From Thalassia testudinum (lineage: Eukaryota; Streptophyta; Magnoliopsida; Alismatales; Hydrocharitaceae): a stretch of 64,000 nucleotides of DNA. The translations under genes were made by a program, and so were the position numbers. Under the pieces are notes generated by a model. The model did no database searches and was not told the origin of the DNA. It saw nothing but the letters and a program-made list of their open reading frames with translations. Shown here one piece after another: positions 37,601 to 45,969 of this stretch (the first letter of the stretch is position 1; every line of letters begins with the position of its first letter). Where the stretch lies: positions 11,166,501-11,230,500 of the forward strand of contig JAZHRO010000024.1 of the NCBI GenBank assembly GCA_037157565.1, read 5' to 3'.

Positions 37601-40600
37601 CACTTATTCCATATTAACATATCCCTACAATATTTTATCCCACATCCAAATGGACCCAGAGTAAGTATTCAAGCCAATGAAGTAAAAAAAGTGACGTAAA
37701 CCTTCCCATGACAACTTGACAAGTTCTAGGACTTGTAGAAAAATTGATGCATTGTAATGCAACCTATAGCTATGCTTCCTAGACAAATACTTAGGATCTC
37801 CAAACCCACTACAACACATCTGTGGATTGTATATTTTGTGTATACCTCGCAACTTGCATAATAAAGCATTGGCATGAATTAAGAGGCAGAGTAACAGTAG
37901 ATGGTTGGAGACACCTGAAAGGCTCCAATCCTGTGGTTGTGGATGGTTTGATAATGAAGTACATTCATGTGGATATATACTGAAAAGTGCAGCACAAATA
38001 TATCAAGTGAATATGCATGCCTTAAAAGATGTTACACATGGTATAGATAGTTGTGCCTCTATACAATGCCTGGTGATTTTGAAGATGCAACTTTTGCATC
38101 TGTTCCCAATCCCACTCTCAATGCTCATGTTGCATCCATAGAGAAATAAGAGGTTTTCCCTTTCTCTATTTCAGCTTTTTCCTTTTTAAAAAAAAAAGAG
38201 TTTCTGCTATTTTTACTTTTCCCAAGGGCATACATGTAAGCTGTCCTCTAGCCTCTTCTATACAGAGTGAGTTAGAGTTTCGTTAATGATAGAGAACATC
38301 CTATTCTTCTTCTACATAGCATCAAAGCTGCGGTCAAAGGAATAGAGTTTCTATAGTTTGATCTCAAATTCATTGTTATATTGCACGCAGTTCTTCCCCT
38401 TTGCAGTCATTGACATAACAGAACCACAATGCCATTCAAGAACTAATTGAAGCGGCATCAAAATATTTCATATTTATAGAAAAGGATCTTCTGTTGAATG
38501 AAAATCTCTTTGATCAAGGGCATTATGAAACTCCAGGTTTCACTTCAGTGTCCACTTGTATATTATTTTTTCTTCCCTTCTTTTTCCCTTTTAAGCCTTC
38601 TGTGGAACTCTGTCCTAAAGCTAATTAACTCAGTCATCATTAGATCAAGTTCAAAGTAACAACATGCCATACAGGGCAATGAACAATAAAAACCCAAACA
38701 ACAAAGAACTGCAGATAGGCTCATCTTCCATCTTGTACATTTCAGAACATAACACATGGCAACTGAAAATAGAAAAGCAAAAAGAGGAATATCTCCTGGC
38801 ATTCTATGCAGATGACACTTACCTGTCCGACAAAAAAACAAAGCGTGCATTTAGGCGGTCTTCCAGTGCAGCTCCAAGTAAAATGCGTTCAGCTTCAATC
38901 ATACTCGATTCCCCCCAATCAACCTAAACAAAAATAATGTGAAAGCTCTTAACCACAAAAACATTCCCAGAACATAGAACAGAAAATCAGAATCAAGCCA
39001 AGAAAAAGGCATCACAAGCAATCAACAATAAAGGCAAATCCAAGAAACTTCAGGGGCTCAATTTCTTGCCACTGAAAACTAAATTGGACCACAAACTCTA
39101 TAGCTGGTTGCAGTCATGAGCTTTACCATCTCTCTTAGATGGATCTCCAAACAACCACAATTGCCATTTTATTCTCCAGGCACTTGCCTGGATACATATC
39201 CATCTCAGCAAGCAACACCTCAATGCCACCTTGAGAGTATGTGAGGCAAAGTTTATGCTCAAATAGCAAAAAAACCCCTACACTTTTTAGTAATTGTCTG
39301 CTTTGCCCCACTTCTTCCTCTGAACAAGTAACAAGAAACCACCAACAGAAGCACGCTGCACTTTCCTTTTGGACCCTTTCTATCAAAGAACTAAAACACA
39401 AGCATATCATTTCTAGAATGGCTTCTCACTCTTGAACTTGATCTCCAAACCCCCGCCCCCCTCCCCCCACCAACCAATGATCAACAAAACTCCTCATCCA
39501 ACTCTCTAACACACTCAAAACAGCACCGCATCAGAAACTCACAGAAAAGTGAGTTTCAGTTACAGCCCATGCTTAAAAATTTTCAGGTGTTTGTCTTGGA
39601 TCAATTTGTCCTGAAAGTCCTAATTTTGTTGGGGTTATTCCATAAATGACTAACTTCTAACTTAGGTTGGACCTGAATCATACCTAACATCAACTGAACT
39701 TCATACCTAATAAATACCGGTGCTGGTGGACTCGTACTGGTAATCCATAAGCTGAGTACCGATACTGGTGGACTAATACCGGTATCCCTGATGTACAGGT
39801 TGAGGCCCTATATCCAAAGAGGTACCGATACTGATGCCAAGTACCGGTATCTATTGCATATAGTTTGGGATTAGAGTTCAATTGAATTCTCTTCCAGTAT
39901 TTGAGGTGTATCGATAATAGTGACTAGTACCGATACCCATGACATATTGGTATTCCTCCAGAATTCATTGATCTCAATAACAAGTATCGATACTTGCTGA
40001 GTACTGTCTTGACCTAAACTTGTAGCCAACATGTACCAAAGATTAGCACCAATACTAATGACATATAGATCTTAATCACTTCAAACACTTAACCAAGTCT
40101 GTACCCCATGAGTATTGATACTCACGATGTGTACCGATATACGCAAGTCACAAATCTTAGTTTCTAGAGCCCAAGACCTAATCTATAACTCATATGTACC
40201 GGTACTCATAATGGGTACTGGTACAAGTAAGCTATAGTCTCTATTCCTGAGTTCTGGAGCTACAACTATAATGCACATGTACCGATACTCAAGACAAGTA
40301 CCGATACTTGCGTTAGTTACGAAATTAACATCAGGGTTTTGCACAAAATGTGAAGGATCTAACCAAGTTGATGTTGATCCTAGGTTTTGCTAACAGGCAT
40401 ATATATATGTATGCATATGAAGAAAGGAAAGAGAAGCTATTAAAATAATCATGTGTGAAATATATATATATAGACCCAAATAAGAAACATAAAGGTTACC
40501 TGTATTCATCATTGATTGAAATAACCAAGGGCTACGGTTATGCTCTTCCAAGAGATCCTTTGACCGAATCAAGATCACGTGAAGAACTTAGAAGAAGGAC

Positions 40601-41693
40601 CTTCCTCTTCTTTTCTGTCGTGGGCTCTCTCTCTTGTGTCTCTCTCTCAAGTCACAACGGGGGTGACTCAAAATCCAAAATTCAAAGGTCACTTGGGGGC
40701 CATGACCCCCATTACACAACAATTATCAAAAAAATTTAAATAACCTTAATTACTATGGGTGTTTTGCTTTTCTACCATCAAAGAGATATAGAACACGAAT
40801 CAGTCTCTGCACAATTTTTATCTTAACCACTAATCCTTTTACATTTTATACCCATACCTAACAATTAATTTTAGTTGATCACTTTTAAATCATAGGCATA
40901 ATAGTAATGACAGTCAAAATCCTTTTCTCGTATGATTATATCTATAAACAAAAACATATACTAGTCCACATGTTGGATTATGATCCAACAAATTTTACCG
41001 ATTAGGCTCGGATTTGAACTCTGGTCATTATGCACTCCCTCTAACACAAACTTAAATTCAACCTCATCGACTCCAAATGCAGAATTCCTCCGGGCAATGT
41101 ACATTGAACCTCTTGAACCTCCGAAAGCATCCGGAATTTAAGCAAAACGTGCAAAACCGAGACGAACGGGAACATCTTCCAGAAACATCAGCAGCTACAA
41201 ATCCACAGCAAACTTCGAACTCTCGAAAAACAGTTCGGGAAATGCATCCTCACCTCGACGCTGTTGTTGACCTGCCGGCCGTAGAAGAAGCGCGACCTCG
41301 TCGTCGCCTCGTTGAGCACGAACCCGGGCCTCGAGTGCACGTACACCGAGAACCTCCCCTCCTCGTCTCCCTACAAATTTCACAGCCAGAAAGACGAATA
41401 AATAAACACGATCAACACCTCAACCTTCGAAACAAACCACGATTCCGAAAGGAAGGATGGGAATCGACCTCGAAGAAGGCGTCCCAGACAAGATCCAGCG
41501 GGATCCGGTTTCGCGCGATGAAGAGGAACGCGATCTCGGGGCGCCCCGAAGGGGGGCGGCGACGGCGCGGCGGCGGCGGCGCCGCGCCTCCGCCGAGCAG
41601 CTGCAGCACAGCGAGGGCGCCGAGGAGGAGGGCGAGGAGGGCGGCGACGATGGGCCTCCGCCTCCGCAGCAGGATCGAGCTCCTCCGCCGCAT
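4527..41693 (-). CDS. Core-2/I-branching N-acetylglucosaminyltransferase-like protein (GT14/DUF266), 5' six exons of a longer gene
   Basis: Type II membrane glycosyltransferase of the plant GT14 'Branch' family, expected in the Golgi. Most plant members have no proven acceptor; rice BC10 is the best-known wall-related relative. Exons on the minus strand: 41469-41693, 41254-41370, 38823-38923, 28464-28535, 4690-4771 and 4527-4607. They give 226 codons with matching phases and GT/AG at every junction. Domain order: arginine-rich start, hydrophobic anchor at about residues 15-35, Pro/Arg stem, then the GT14 fold ([69 protein letters not shown]). Family members are usually near 380-400 aa, so about 150 residues remain to the left. 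Introns 3 and 4 are 10.3 and 23.7 kb, mostly transposons, yet every exon is intact. I am confident of the family; the substrate is unknown. Confidence 0.93.
4690..4771 (-). CDS. GT14 gene exon 5
   Basis: 82 nt. It completes serine, then reads [18 protein letters not shown] and NWRKGSQ. Acceptor GAAGCAG, donor GTGCTT (weaker than the others). It joins exon 4 in phase across 23.7 kb. Confidence 0.92.
4772..5880. other. Intron 4, 3' part without recognisable elements
   Basis: AT-rich intron sequence. I see no coding motif, terminal repeat or TSD. It probably includes part of the ancestral intron that predates the insertions. Confidence 0.5.
5880..6560 (+). repeat. Gypsy-type LTR fragment
   Basis: A TATA box (TATAAAAAG, 6355-6363) is followed by a short leader and the motif GTGGAACTAGGTTAACAAC, which closely matches GTGGAACTAGGTCACCAAC in the LTR at 3478-4022. 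Termini are not resolved and no internal domains are attached, so it is probably a decayed or solo LTR of a related element. Confidence 0.45.
6561..7379. other. Intron 4 sequence before the plus-strand LINE
   Basis: Two moderate plus-strand ORFs (108 aa from 6628, 79 aa from 7141) have no recognisable motif. The stretch may include the untranslated leader of the LINE that follows. Nothing else seen. Confidence 0.3.
7430..8951 (+). pseudogene. LINE ORF1 (nucleic-acid-binding protein), broken
   Basis: At 7440-7550 two CCHC-like knuckles can be read (CFRCC..GHFAKFC, then [14 protein letters not shown]) with in-frame stops. An open frame at 7457-7882 has the character of the plant DUF4283-type LINE ORF1 domain. 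The 251-codon frame at 8196-8951 corresponds to the variable linker before the endonuclease. A G-rich tract at 7411-7432 lies just before the first knuckle. Frame changes separate the parts. Confidence 0.65.
9040..12480 (+). pseudogene. LINE ORF2 (endonuclease and reverse transcriptase), broken
   Basis: The endonuclease start motif is readable near 9055 as VLA-stop-NVRGLRN, where a TGA occupies a normally conserved Trp position. RT pieces: [20 protein letters not shown] (10525-10600), a catalytic-box region reading [11 protein letters not shown] near 11050 (AGDD-type box changed), and the thumb piece [19 protein letters not shown] (11315 on). A zinc-binding end reads [13 protein letters not shown] near 12235. 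At least five frame breaks, so not functional. Confidence 0.8.
12864..12868. repeat. Left TSD (TAAAG) of the Gypsy element
   Basis: TAAAG here and at 26673-26677 directly flank the TGATGCA...TGCATCA termini of the 12869-26672 element. Confidence 0.85.
13869..14824. mobile_element. Non-autonomous hAT-like element in the Gypsy LTR
   Basis: Inserted at CTTTTATA of the LTR. The right TSD CTTTTATA is at 14825-14832 and the left CTTTTATG at 13861-13868 (7 of 8). The partner LTR has the empty site. Its ends resemble the CAAGGTTTTAAATGYCGA family found at 31209, 34039 and 37211. It carries no transposase. Confidence 0.75.
14850..14994 (-). repeat. Copia 3' LTR (145 bp)
   Basis: Starts TGTTAGATGATGGG on the minus strand and ends CCTACT. 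It is preceded by a purine tract. Confidence 0.9.
15036..18499 (-). pseudogene. Copia gag-pol remnant
   Basis: In minus-strand order: gag remnant (18499 to about 17700, poorly conserved); integrase with [19 protein letters not shown] and [15 protein letters not shown] (17663-17379); integrase tail [20 protein letters not shown] (about 17030-16800); RT entry [14 protein letters not shown] (about 16080-16030) and RT body (16020-15589); RNase H with YSDADHAG and CDNRAT (about 15500-15080). The RT catalytic box reads YVDV where YVDD is needed, so the enzyme would be dead even without the stops and frame changes. Confidence 0.85.
18500..20139 (-). mobile_element. Solo LTR of a SIRE/Maximus-like Copia element (1640 bp)
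   Basis: Perfect 5-bp TSD CGATC at 18495-18499 and 20140-20144. Termini on the minus strand are TGTTGGTGC and ...CACA. It is homologous to the LTR at 53092-54706 (same 3' third, for example AAAATAATTTTTAGG/GTGGAAACCCA on the plus strand at 18590-18613) and carries the same GACGTC palindromes (6 exact, many decayed) at 19250-19740, upstream of a minus TATA box near 19130. No primer site or PPT is attached, so LTR-LTR recombination removed the interior. It is nested in the leader of the 14850-20382 Copia element. Confidence 0.92.
20238..20382 (-). repeat. Copia 5' LTR (145 bp)
   Basis: Same length as the 3' copy. Its first dinucleotide is changed to TA. It is followed by a tRNA-iMet-type primer site. 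Confidence 0.9.
20533..25515 (-). pseudogene. Gypsy gag-pol, decayed
   Basis: From 5' to 3' on the minus strand: gag core (about 25030-24700; [30 protein letters not shown]); degenerate zinc knuckle (about 24290; [15 protein letters not shown]); protease (about 24010-23830; [20 protein letters not shown], with Asp-Gly-Gly where Asp-Ser/Thr-Gly is usual); RT with an intact YFDDIL box (about 22810-22830); RNase H entry (22613-22260; [19 protein letters not shown]); integrase zinc region (21881-21630; [17 protein letters not shown]); integrase tail (20942-20691; [20 protein letters not shown]). Stops and frame changes interrupt all domains, so it is not functional. The lineage resembles chromoviruses in RT and gag, but no chromodomain was found. 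Confidence 0.85.
25532..26672 (-). repeat. 5' LTR of the Gypsy element (uninterrupted copy)
   Basis: 1141 bp. It contains the empty sites of both insertions found in the partner LTR: CCCCTTTTATAAGGG (hAT-like) and ACAAATTAAAGCAAGG (Copia). The two LTRs differ by roughly a tenth with several indels, as judged by eye over the outer 100 bp. Confidence 0.88.
26673..28463. other. Intron 4, 5' part
   Basis: Begins with the right Gypsy TSD (TAAAG, 26673-26677). Minus-strand frames at 27264-26865 and sequence around 27300-27560 have some LINE 3'-end flavour but no motif I can name. A GT-rich stretch lies at 27779-27810. Otherwise ordinary AT-rich intron. Confidence 0.4.
28464..28535 (-). CDS. GT14 gene exon 4
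   Basis: 72 nt. It completes the serine codon, then reads [15 protein letters not shown] and SFVD, ending with AG of the next split serine. Acceptor TTCTTGCAG, donor GTGAGT. It is isolated between 10.3 kb (intron 3) and 23.7 kb (intron 4). Confidence 0.93.
28893..30616 (-). mobile_element. Small non-coding LTR retrotransposon (1.7 kb)
   Basis: LTRs at 28893-29347 and 30183-30616 (455 and 434 bp) share termini (minus TGTTAGCGTGG...CTTCACA). Near-perfect 5-bp TSD: CTCAG at 28888-28892, CTCAT at 30617-30621. The primer site (minus TGGTATCGGAG) adjoins the right LTR at 30172-30182, and a purine tract (minus CTGGAGGGGCA) adjoins the left LTR at 29348-29358, so it is a minus-strand element. The 835-bp interior has no gag or pol, so it must be mobilised in trans. 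Each LTR has two CACGTG G-boxes near its 5' end. Confidence 0.88.
29986..30182 (-). repeat. Partial tandem duplication of leader, primer site and LTR tip
   Basis: The segment around 29986-30060 (CTTCTCTCTTCCATACGTG, then GCTCTGATAGCA, then an LTR-tip copy starting at 30043) is repeated at about 30098-30200 (CTTCTCTCTTCCACACGTG, CTCCGATACCA, LTR). The interior therefore carries a second primer-site-like and LTR-tip-like sequence. Confidence 0.7.
31209..31601. mobile_element. Non-autonomous hAT-like element (393 bp)
   Basis: Perfect 8-bp TSD CATCTAAA at 31201-31208 and 31602-31609. Inverted termini (CAGTGATTTAAATGTCGA and TCAACATTTCGAACCTTA). The interior is a run of degenerate CGACATGCCGG-like words and a TTG-rich stretch. 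It splits the LINE zinc-binding domain. Confidence 0.9.
32310..35221 (-). pseudogene. LINE ORF2 fragments (endonuclease, RT)
   Basis: Endonuclease: [26 protein letters not shown] and [25 protein letters not shown] residues at 35160-34900, where the hAT-like element 34039-34891 interrupts it. RT catalytic box [11 protein letters not shown] near 32770-32800 (the YVDD is intact). RT thumb [15 protein letters not shown] and [20 protein letters not shown] at 32627-32460. Frames change repeatedly. Confidence 0.8.
34039..34891. mobile_element. Non-autonomous hAT-like element (853 bp)
   Basis: Termini CAAGGTTTTAAATGCCGA and TCGGAATTGGCATTTCAAACCTTG. 8-bp TSD TTTGTTTC (34031-34038) versus TTTGTCTC (34892-34899), 7 of 8. 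The interior has a 350-bp stretch of degenerate TGC/CTG/GCC triplets (34200-34545). It splits the LINE endonuclease. Confidence 0.88.
37010..37656. mobile_element. Foldback MITE, interrupted by a hAT-like element
   Basis: The left end GGCTTTGTTTGTACACGGG and right end CCCACATCCAAATGGACCC are imperfect inverted repeats. The body (ATTAAATAAATAYCCAC repeats, CACCACCCAAACAAACGCCCAT) is shared with 47475-47805. Boundaries are judged by eye and no clean TSD was found. Confidence 0.6.
37211..37464. mobile_element. Non-autonomous hAT-like element (254 bp) inside the MITE
   Basis: Perfect 8-bp TSD ATAAATAC at 37203-37210 and 37465-37472. Termini CAATGTTCGAAATGCCGA and AGCATTTAAATCACTG. The interior is GGCATGCCAA-type words. 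Confidence 0.88.
37657..38822. other. Intron 3, part next to exon 3
   Basis: AT-rich, no coding motif, no terminal repeats seen. Confidence 0.5.
38823..38923 (-). CDS. GT14 gene exon 3
   Basis: 33 codons plus AG of a split serine codon. Contains [17 protein letters not shown] and ends in the FVFLSD motif. Acceptor TTTAG, donor GTAAG. Intron 2 upstream is 2330 nt. Confidence 0.93.
38924..39640. other. Intron 2, part next to exon 3
   Basis: AT-rich intron with a C-rich patch (39450-39475). No element or coding motif recognised. Confidence 0.45.
39640..40396 (-). repeat. LTR-like block with a GTACCGGTAC / GTACCGATAC palindrome array
   Basis: The right edge reads GCTAACA, so the minus strand would begin TGTTAGCAAAACC, an LTR-like start. 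Between 39705 and 40310 about 15 copies of GTACCGGTAC or its variants (GTACCGATAC, GTATCGATAC) are spaced 20-80 bp apart. The layout mirrors the GACGTC arrays of the SIRE-like LTRs but with a different word. The lower boundary is unresolved and no TSD was found. Confidence 0.5.
40397..41253. other. Intron 2, part next to exon 2
   Basis: TA-rich microsatellite patches (40398-40415, 40461-40475). Otherwise unremarkable intron sequence. Confidence 0.45.
41254..41370 (-). CDS. GT14 gene exon 2
   Basis: 39 codons, phase 0 at both ends, with [17 protein letters not shown] and [10 protein letters not shown]. Acceptor TTTGTAG, donor GTGAGG. Intron 1 upstream is 98 nt. Confidence 0.92.
41469..41693 (-). 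CDS. GT14 gene exon 1 (start codon, signal anchor)
   Basis: ATG at 41693-41691, reading MRRRSSILL. This is the first ATG in frame after an upstream TAG. 75 codons. A 20-residue hydrophobic stretch ([19 protein letters not shown]) follows basic residues, giving a type II signal anchor. The first family motif [17 protein letters not shown] follows. Donor GTCGAT comes after WDAFFE, phase 0. The exon is strongly GC-rich, unlike exons 3-6. Confidence 0.9.
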
Positions 41694-42130
41694 GGTCCAC
41701 CACCCCCGCAAGGACTAACGGGCCCCCTCCGCCGCCGCGGAGCTCCGCGTATCGCCGCGATCGTCCATCGGCGAACGGATCCACCGGCGATTCGTGGTTT
41801 TAAGGTCGATCGGGGGGGCGGGTGGGTGGGTACGCGAGGAGGTCACGGGATCGGCGAGCGATGTTGCATTGGAAGTGCAGTGTGAGTTCGGGCCACGGGG
41901 TTGGAATGGGGAGTGGAGACTCGAGAGGGAAGAAGAGCCGTTGGGGAGGGGGAGTGGAGTGGAGTGAGGGGAAATGGCGGCGGGTGGGGGTTCCTTTTTG
42001 GAGCTGGGGATACTTTGGACGGACGTACCAACAGATGTTTGATATCGTGTGTTCGCCTTCGTGAAATTGCTTTGTTTTCACGCCTGGGATTTTCTCCGCG
42101 TAAGCTTGCACTCGGAGTCACCACATACGA
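41694..42130 (-). promoter_or_regulatory. Putative 5' UTR and promoter of the GT14 gene
   Basis: GC- and CpG-rich sequence immediately upstream of the start codon, fading into AT-rich sequence beyond about 42300. No TATA box is visible on the minus strand here. A G-rich plus-strand run at 41808-41832 may fold on its own. A TATA-less promoter is inferred from position only. Confidence 0.4.
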
Positions 42131-43129
42131 CGTTGTCATTGGGGTCGAGGGAACCAGGCTTGGCCCGACTCAAGCGCCATTGATTGAGCTATCGAGGTCG
42201 AATTCTGGATCGAGGCTTGAGCTCAGCTTGTTAAGATGTCAATCCGAGCTCGCGAACTTCTGTTGAGCTCGAGTCTAAGATAAGAGTAGCTCATCGAGTC
42301 CAATCATTTTGACACTTCATTTAATTATGCGTTAACACTTGACATTAGTTAAATGTTAAGGTGGAGGTAAGTAATAAATGTGATACATAAATTAATATAT
42401 TGCATGTATATATATATATATTTATAAAAGAATGTTTATTTAGTTTATATTTAATGTTGGATTGATTTAGATATAATGAATTAAATTCTCATTAATCGTA
42501 TGACTCATATTACTGTTTATATACTATTCACCGACTTCCCGCACGTAAGCTACTTCACCCGGGCCTTAGGTGCAGCTTCTTTGAGGTTGAAATAAAGTCA
42601 AACTAGCACTATACGTGAAATCCTTCCGGGTTAGTAAATTTACTGGCTTATGCAATTTAAAATTACATATAGCTTGCTCCTAATTACATTAATTATGCTC
42701 CCTGGGGTAAAAATTATATGTCATGAGTGGGATTATAACCTGTGGGCTACGTTTGTCGCAAAATTTCTATTGCTGGAAATATGCTTGCACGAATGCAAAC
42801 TCACCTTCATCGAGTTGGTTAAACTCAAAACTTTTTTTTCGGTAAACATCTGCCATGAGGTTAGGATGAGCTGAGACATTGGTGTCCTATTAAAAGTTCA
42901 AGATTCGACGTTGGATTAACGGGGAAAATCAAGAAGGAAAATAGATGGTAAAATAAACGTTAAAAAGTAAAGAAGTGTAAATTCTGACCTAAAAGATGAC
43001 ATGAGATGTTATTTTCGTATTTTATATAGTGTTAAGAACATAGATTTACTCAATAATTGATATTTAATATAAAGAAATAAAAGAACATAAGATTTATTAT
43101 ATAGTAATTTTTATCACATTTAAAAAAAA
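42131..43129. other. Intergenic sequence
   Basis: AT-rich, with a TA microsatellite near 42405-42422. No gene recognised. Confidence 0.45.
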
Positions 43130-43740
43130 TCACTACATCATTTTAACCTAAAACATATAAGTGATAATTAACTTTATACCGTGATAAATTACTTTACACT
43201 AGTGATAAATTATTCTGAGGTATCTTTGCACCGGTGTAATCTCATTTTACATTCGTGATTAATTATTCCAAGAGTAGTTTCACTTGTCCGAAGTGATTTT
43301 GCACCATACAAAGTGATTTTGATCTATAAGTTTAGAATTTAGGATTTAGACTTATGAAAAGGAATTTCATGTATGAAAAGTGATGTTTCACTTGCAATGT
43401 GATTTTTTATCTTAGGATTTCGATTTAGGATTTAGGATTAAACAAACCCTAAGTCCTAAGGTGAAAAATCACCTTTCAAGTGTAAAATCACTTATCATAA
43501 AGAAACACTTGGAATTTAATTTTACACTAATGCAATCTTACTTTACACCCATGTAAAATTATTTTGAAGGTACAAAGTGATTTTGCACAAGTGTAAAGTG
43601 ATTTTGTGCAGGTACAAAATAAGATTACAACTATATAAAGTAATTTTACACCTGTGTAAAATGATTTTGTACCATTGCAAATTGATTTTTAAGATGACTT
43701 GAGTGGTTTACATCCGTACCAAAGTGATTTGTTGTTAATT
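43130..43740. repeat. Foldback array of AAGTGATTTTGCAC / TTTTACACNNGTGTAAAA words
   Basis: About ten degenerate copies of AAGTGATTTT with flanking GTGTAAA or TTTACAC occur on both sides of a centre near 43430, mostly in mirrored orientation. Several pairs form short palindromes (TTTTACACCTGTGTAAAA near 43650). It is probably a degenerate foldback MITE; ends are not defined. Confidence 0.45.
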
Positions 43741-45487
43741 TCAGTAATGATAGATCCTACCATGTATAACACTTTTTTTGAATAAAAAAAAGGAATATGA
43801 GTTGAAATTGCATTTACATTGCTGTTCTTAAACTTTTATATTTTTCTAACACACGTCTAAAATAGAAAAGAGAAATGAAAGGAGGCCATGGAAAGAAAGG
43901 GATCTCGTTGCCGAGATATGAACGCCCTTATTATCTTTCGGAAAGGGGAACTCGTCTAACGTCAGTATAAAGAATTGCAAGTTTCAATGCGAAAGATCCC
44001 TAACCTCCTTAACTATTGTTTAAAGACCGACACCTATGATGCTAATAATTAGAAAGAAAAGTTACCATGGAAATCTTCATCATGTATCACTCGAAGGAGA
44101 ACTATCAAGTTAGCAATTTGGATCATATCGAAGAGATCTTCGAGACACAGCATGGAAGGATCAAAGTACTGAGAAGTGAAAACAAGGAAGGAAGAAGGGG
44201 TGGAATTATGGAATGAAGAGGAGCCATTTGCAGAGGCACACAAAATATAAAAGAAGCATTTTCCATGGAATCCTCGAACAACCGTCTACCTTGACTTAAT
44301 TTGAGATGAACTCACTAACTTCCTCGAGAATTAGGACATTTTTCTTCATATATATGACATCGATCGATCATGTAGTATTATATGCATGGATATAAAAATC
44401 CAAGGGATGTATGTGCGATACGAATAGTTTAGAGGTGCATGTAATGGGGATCCACGGGGTTGCCATTTGATATGTGAAAGAGCGTAATCAATCGAAACGT
44501 GGCCACGTGATGACGTTGGCTCATGTCTACGCGAAGGCACCCAATAGATTCTTTGCTATCGTGTCTACTCGATAAAGTGCAGTTGAACGGTCCAGATCCC
44601 ATCATTAGCTCCAAGGTGGGAACACCCTGCGAAGGAAGGATGTGGACACCATGTGACGTGAGGGAACACACCTCTCATGGGAAGAACAGAAAACTTAGCA
44701 AGACGGAAATAAAGAAGTCAAAAGGGTTAAGAAGAAGAAAAAAAAAAGAGAAAGTACCCAAATGAAAGTAACTTCCCAGCAGTTGATGCTTGATGCTCCA
44801 AGTTCGAAGTTGATAATTGCGTCACCAAGAGAACACTTTCAGCGATTTACGATCAGTGCAAACGAGATGCTAACAAATGCAAGATTCAAAATAAGTTGGA
44901 TAAATCTCACTCGTATTGATTCTCGGCTGGGGAGGTATAGGTGAGGTAGAGGGGACCTTAGCCAACCTTCAACAGGTAGCCGAGGACAAAGGGGAGAAGG
45001 GTTGTTTGGTGAGGGTTCTCTGCCGGAGGGAGTATAGAGGTGGAGTTACTCTTCGGATCATATCTTTTATCTCTGAGAAAGTAAATATGTTGGGTATGTG
45101 ATTTGGTACTTTTAAGATGCCACTAAGCGAACCCCTTGGTGGCATCATACCTCATTTTTTTTTGTAAGAGGGAAGCATGGGAGTAGACATGATCTTTGCA
45201 TTGAAGGTGGAGTGATTTATGGTTGACTAGCGTAATTGAATGATTATGGAAATGCACGTGCATCGTGATTTTGCTACTTTCGTAAGCCTTCAAATAATTG
45301 AGATCTTAGATATTCTTTCTTCATCAGGACATCAAAAAGATTTCATATGACTTACCAAAGCACAAAAATCAAAATCTTTCAGAAAATGGATTCCTATTAA
45401 AGGTCTTAATCTCATGGTAGGCGGATTCAATTGACTTGCTCATCTTGTAGGGCGCAATGTACGCACCCCATTCTTCATTCTATGTAA
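43741..45487. other. Intergenic sequence without recognised genes
   Basis: Contains only short ORFs (about 60-90 aa) on both strands, none with motifs. Purine-rich runs near 44700-44755. Confidence 0.4.
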
Positions 45488-45659
45488 GGCTGTATTTGGT
45501 AACGAGATAACCTCCCATCTTAGGATAAAATAAGAAAAGAATAAATTAAGAAGGGTGTTTCTTTAGGAGATGGAAAAAGTAGTGAGATAAAAATAACTTG
45601 TTTAGAGATGTGATATTAGTAAATGATATTTTAATATCATAATATGTGTGCGTGAGTCA

Positions 45660-45690
<31 letters not shown>

Positions 45691-45856
45691 TGATGTGATG
45701 TAATTAAATAATTTAAATTTAATATATTTAATAGATATTAATGTTAATTTGATGAAATGAAATAAGTTGAATCCCTTTGCCTTTGATATTTATTTCTTGA
45801 ATATCTCTCTAGCTTTAAGATAATCCTCAGAGATTATCTTACTGTCAAACAAAGCC
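45488..45856. mobile_element. Tourist-like (PIF/Harbinger) MITE
   Basis: 369 bp. The left terminus GGCTGTATTTGGTAACGAGA is an imperfect inverted match of the right terminus (reverse complement GGCTTTGTTTGACAGTAAGA). 3-bp TSD TAA at 45485-45487 and 45857-45859. An (AT)n microsatellite at about 45663-45689 lies inside. No coding capacity. Confidence 0.75.
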
Positions 45857-45969
45857 TAACTTCTTAGGACTCTACCTAATTTCTGTAGTGGTTAGGGGTT
45901 ATCGGAATTGCACACCTATGTTGTGTGCCATTTGTTCATTTATGTTGAATGTCTGTGCACGTCTCTAAG

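Noticed and set aside
41380..41885. Several long overlapping ORFs on both strands (up to 213 aa) over the GC-rich first exons
   Set aside because: They are stop-poor because of GC content. Only the frame that joins GT14 motifs through splice sites is supported.
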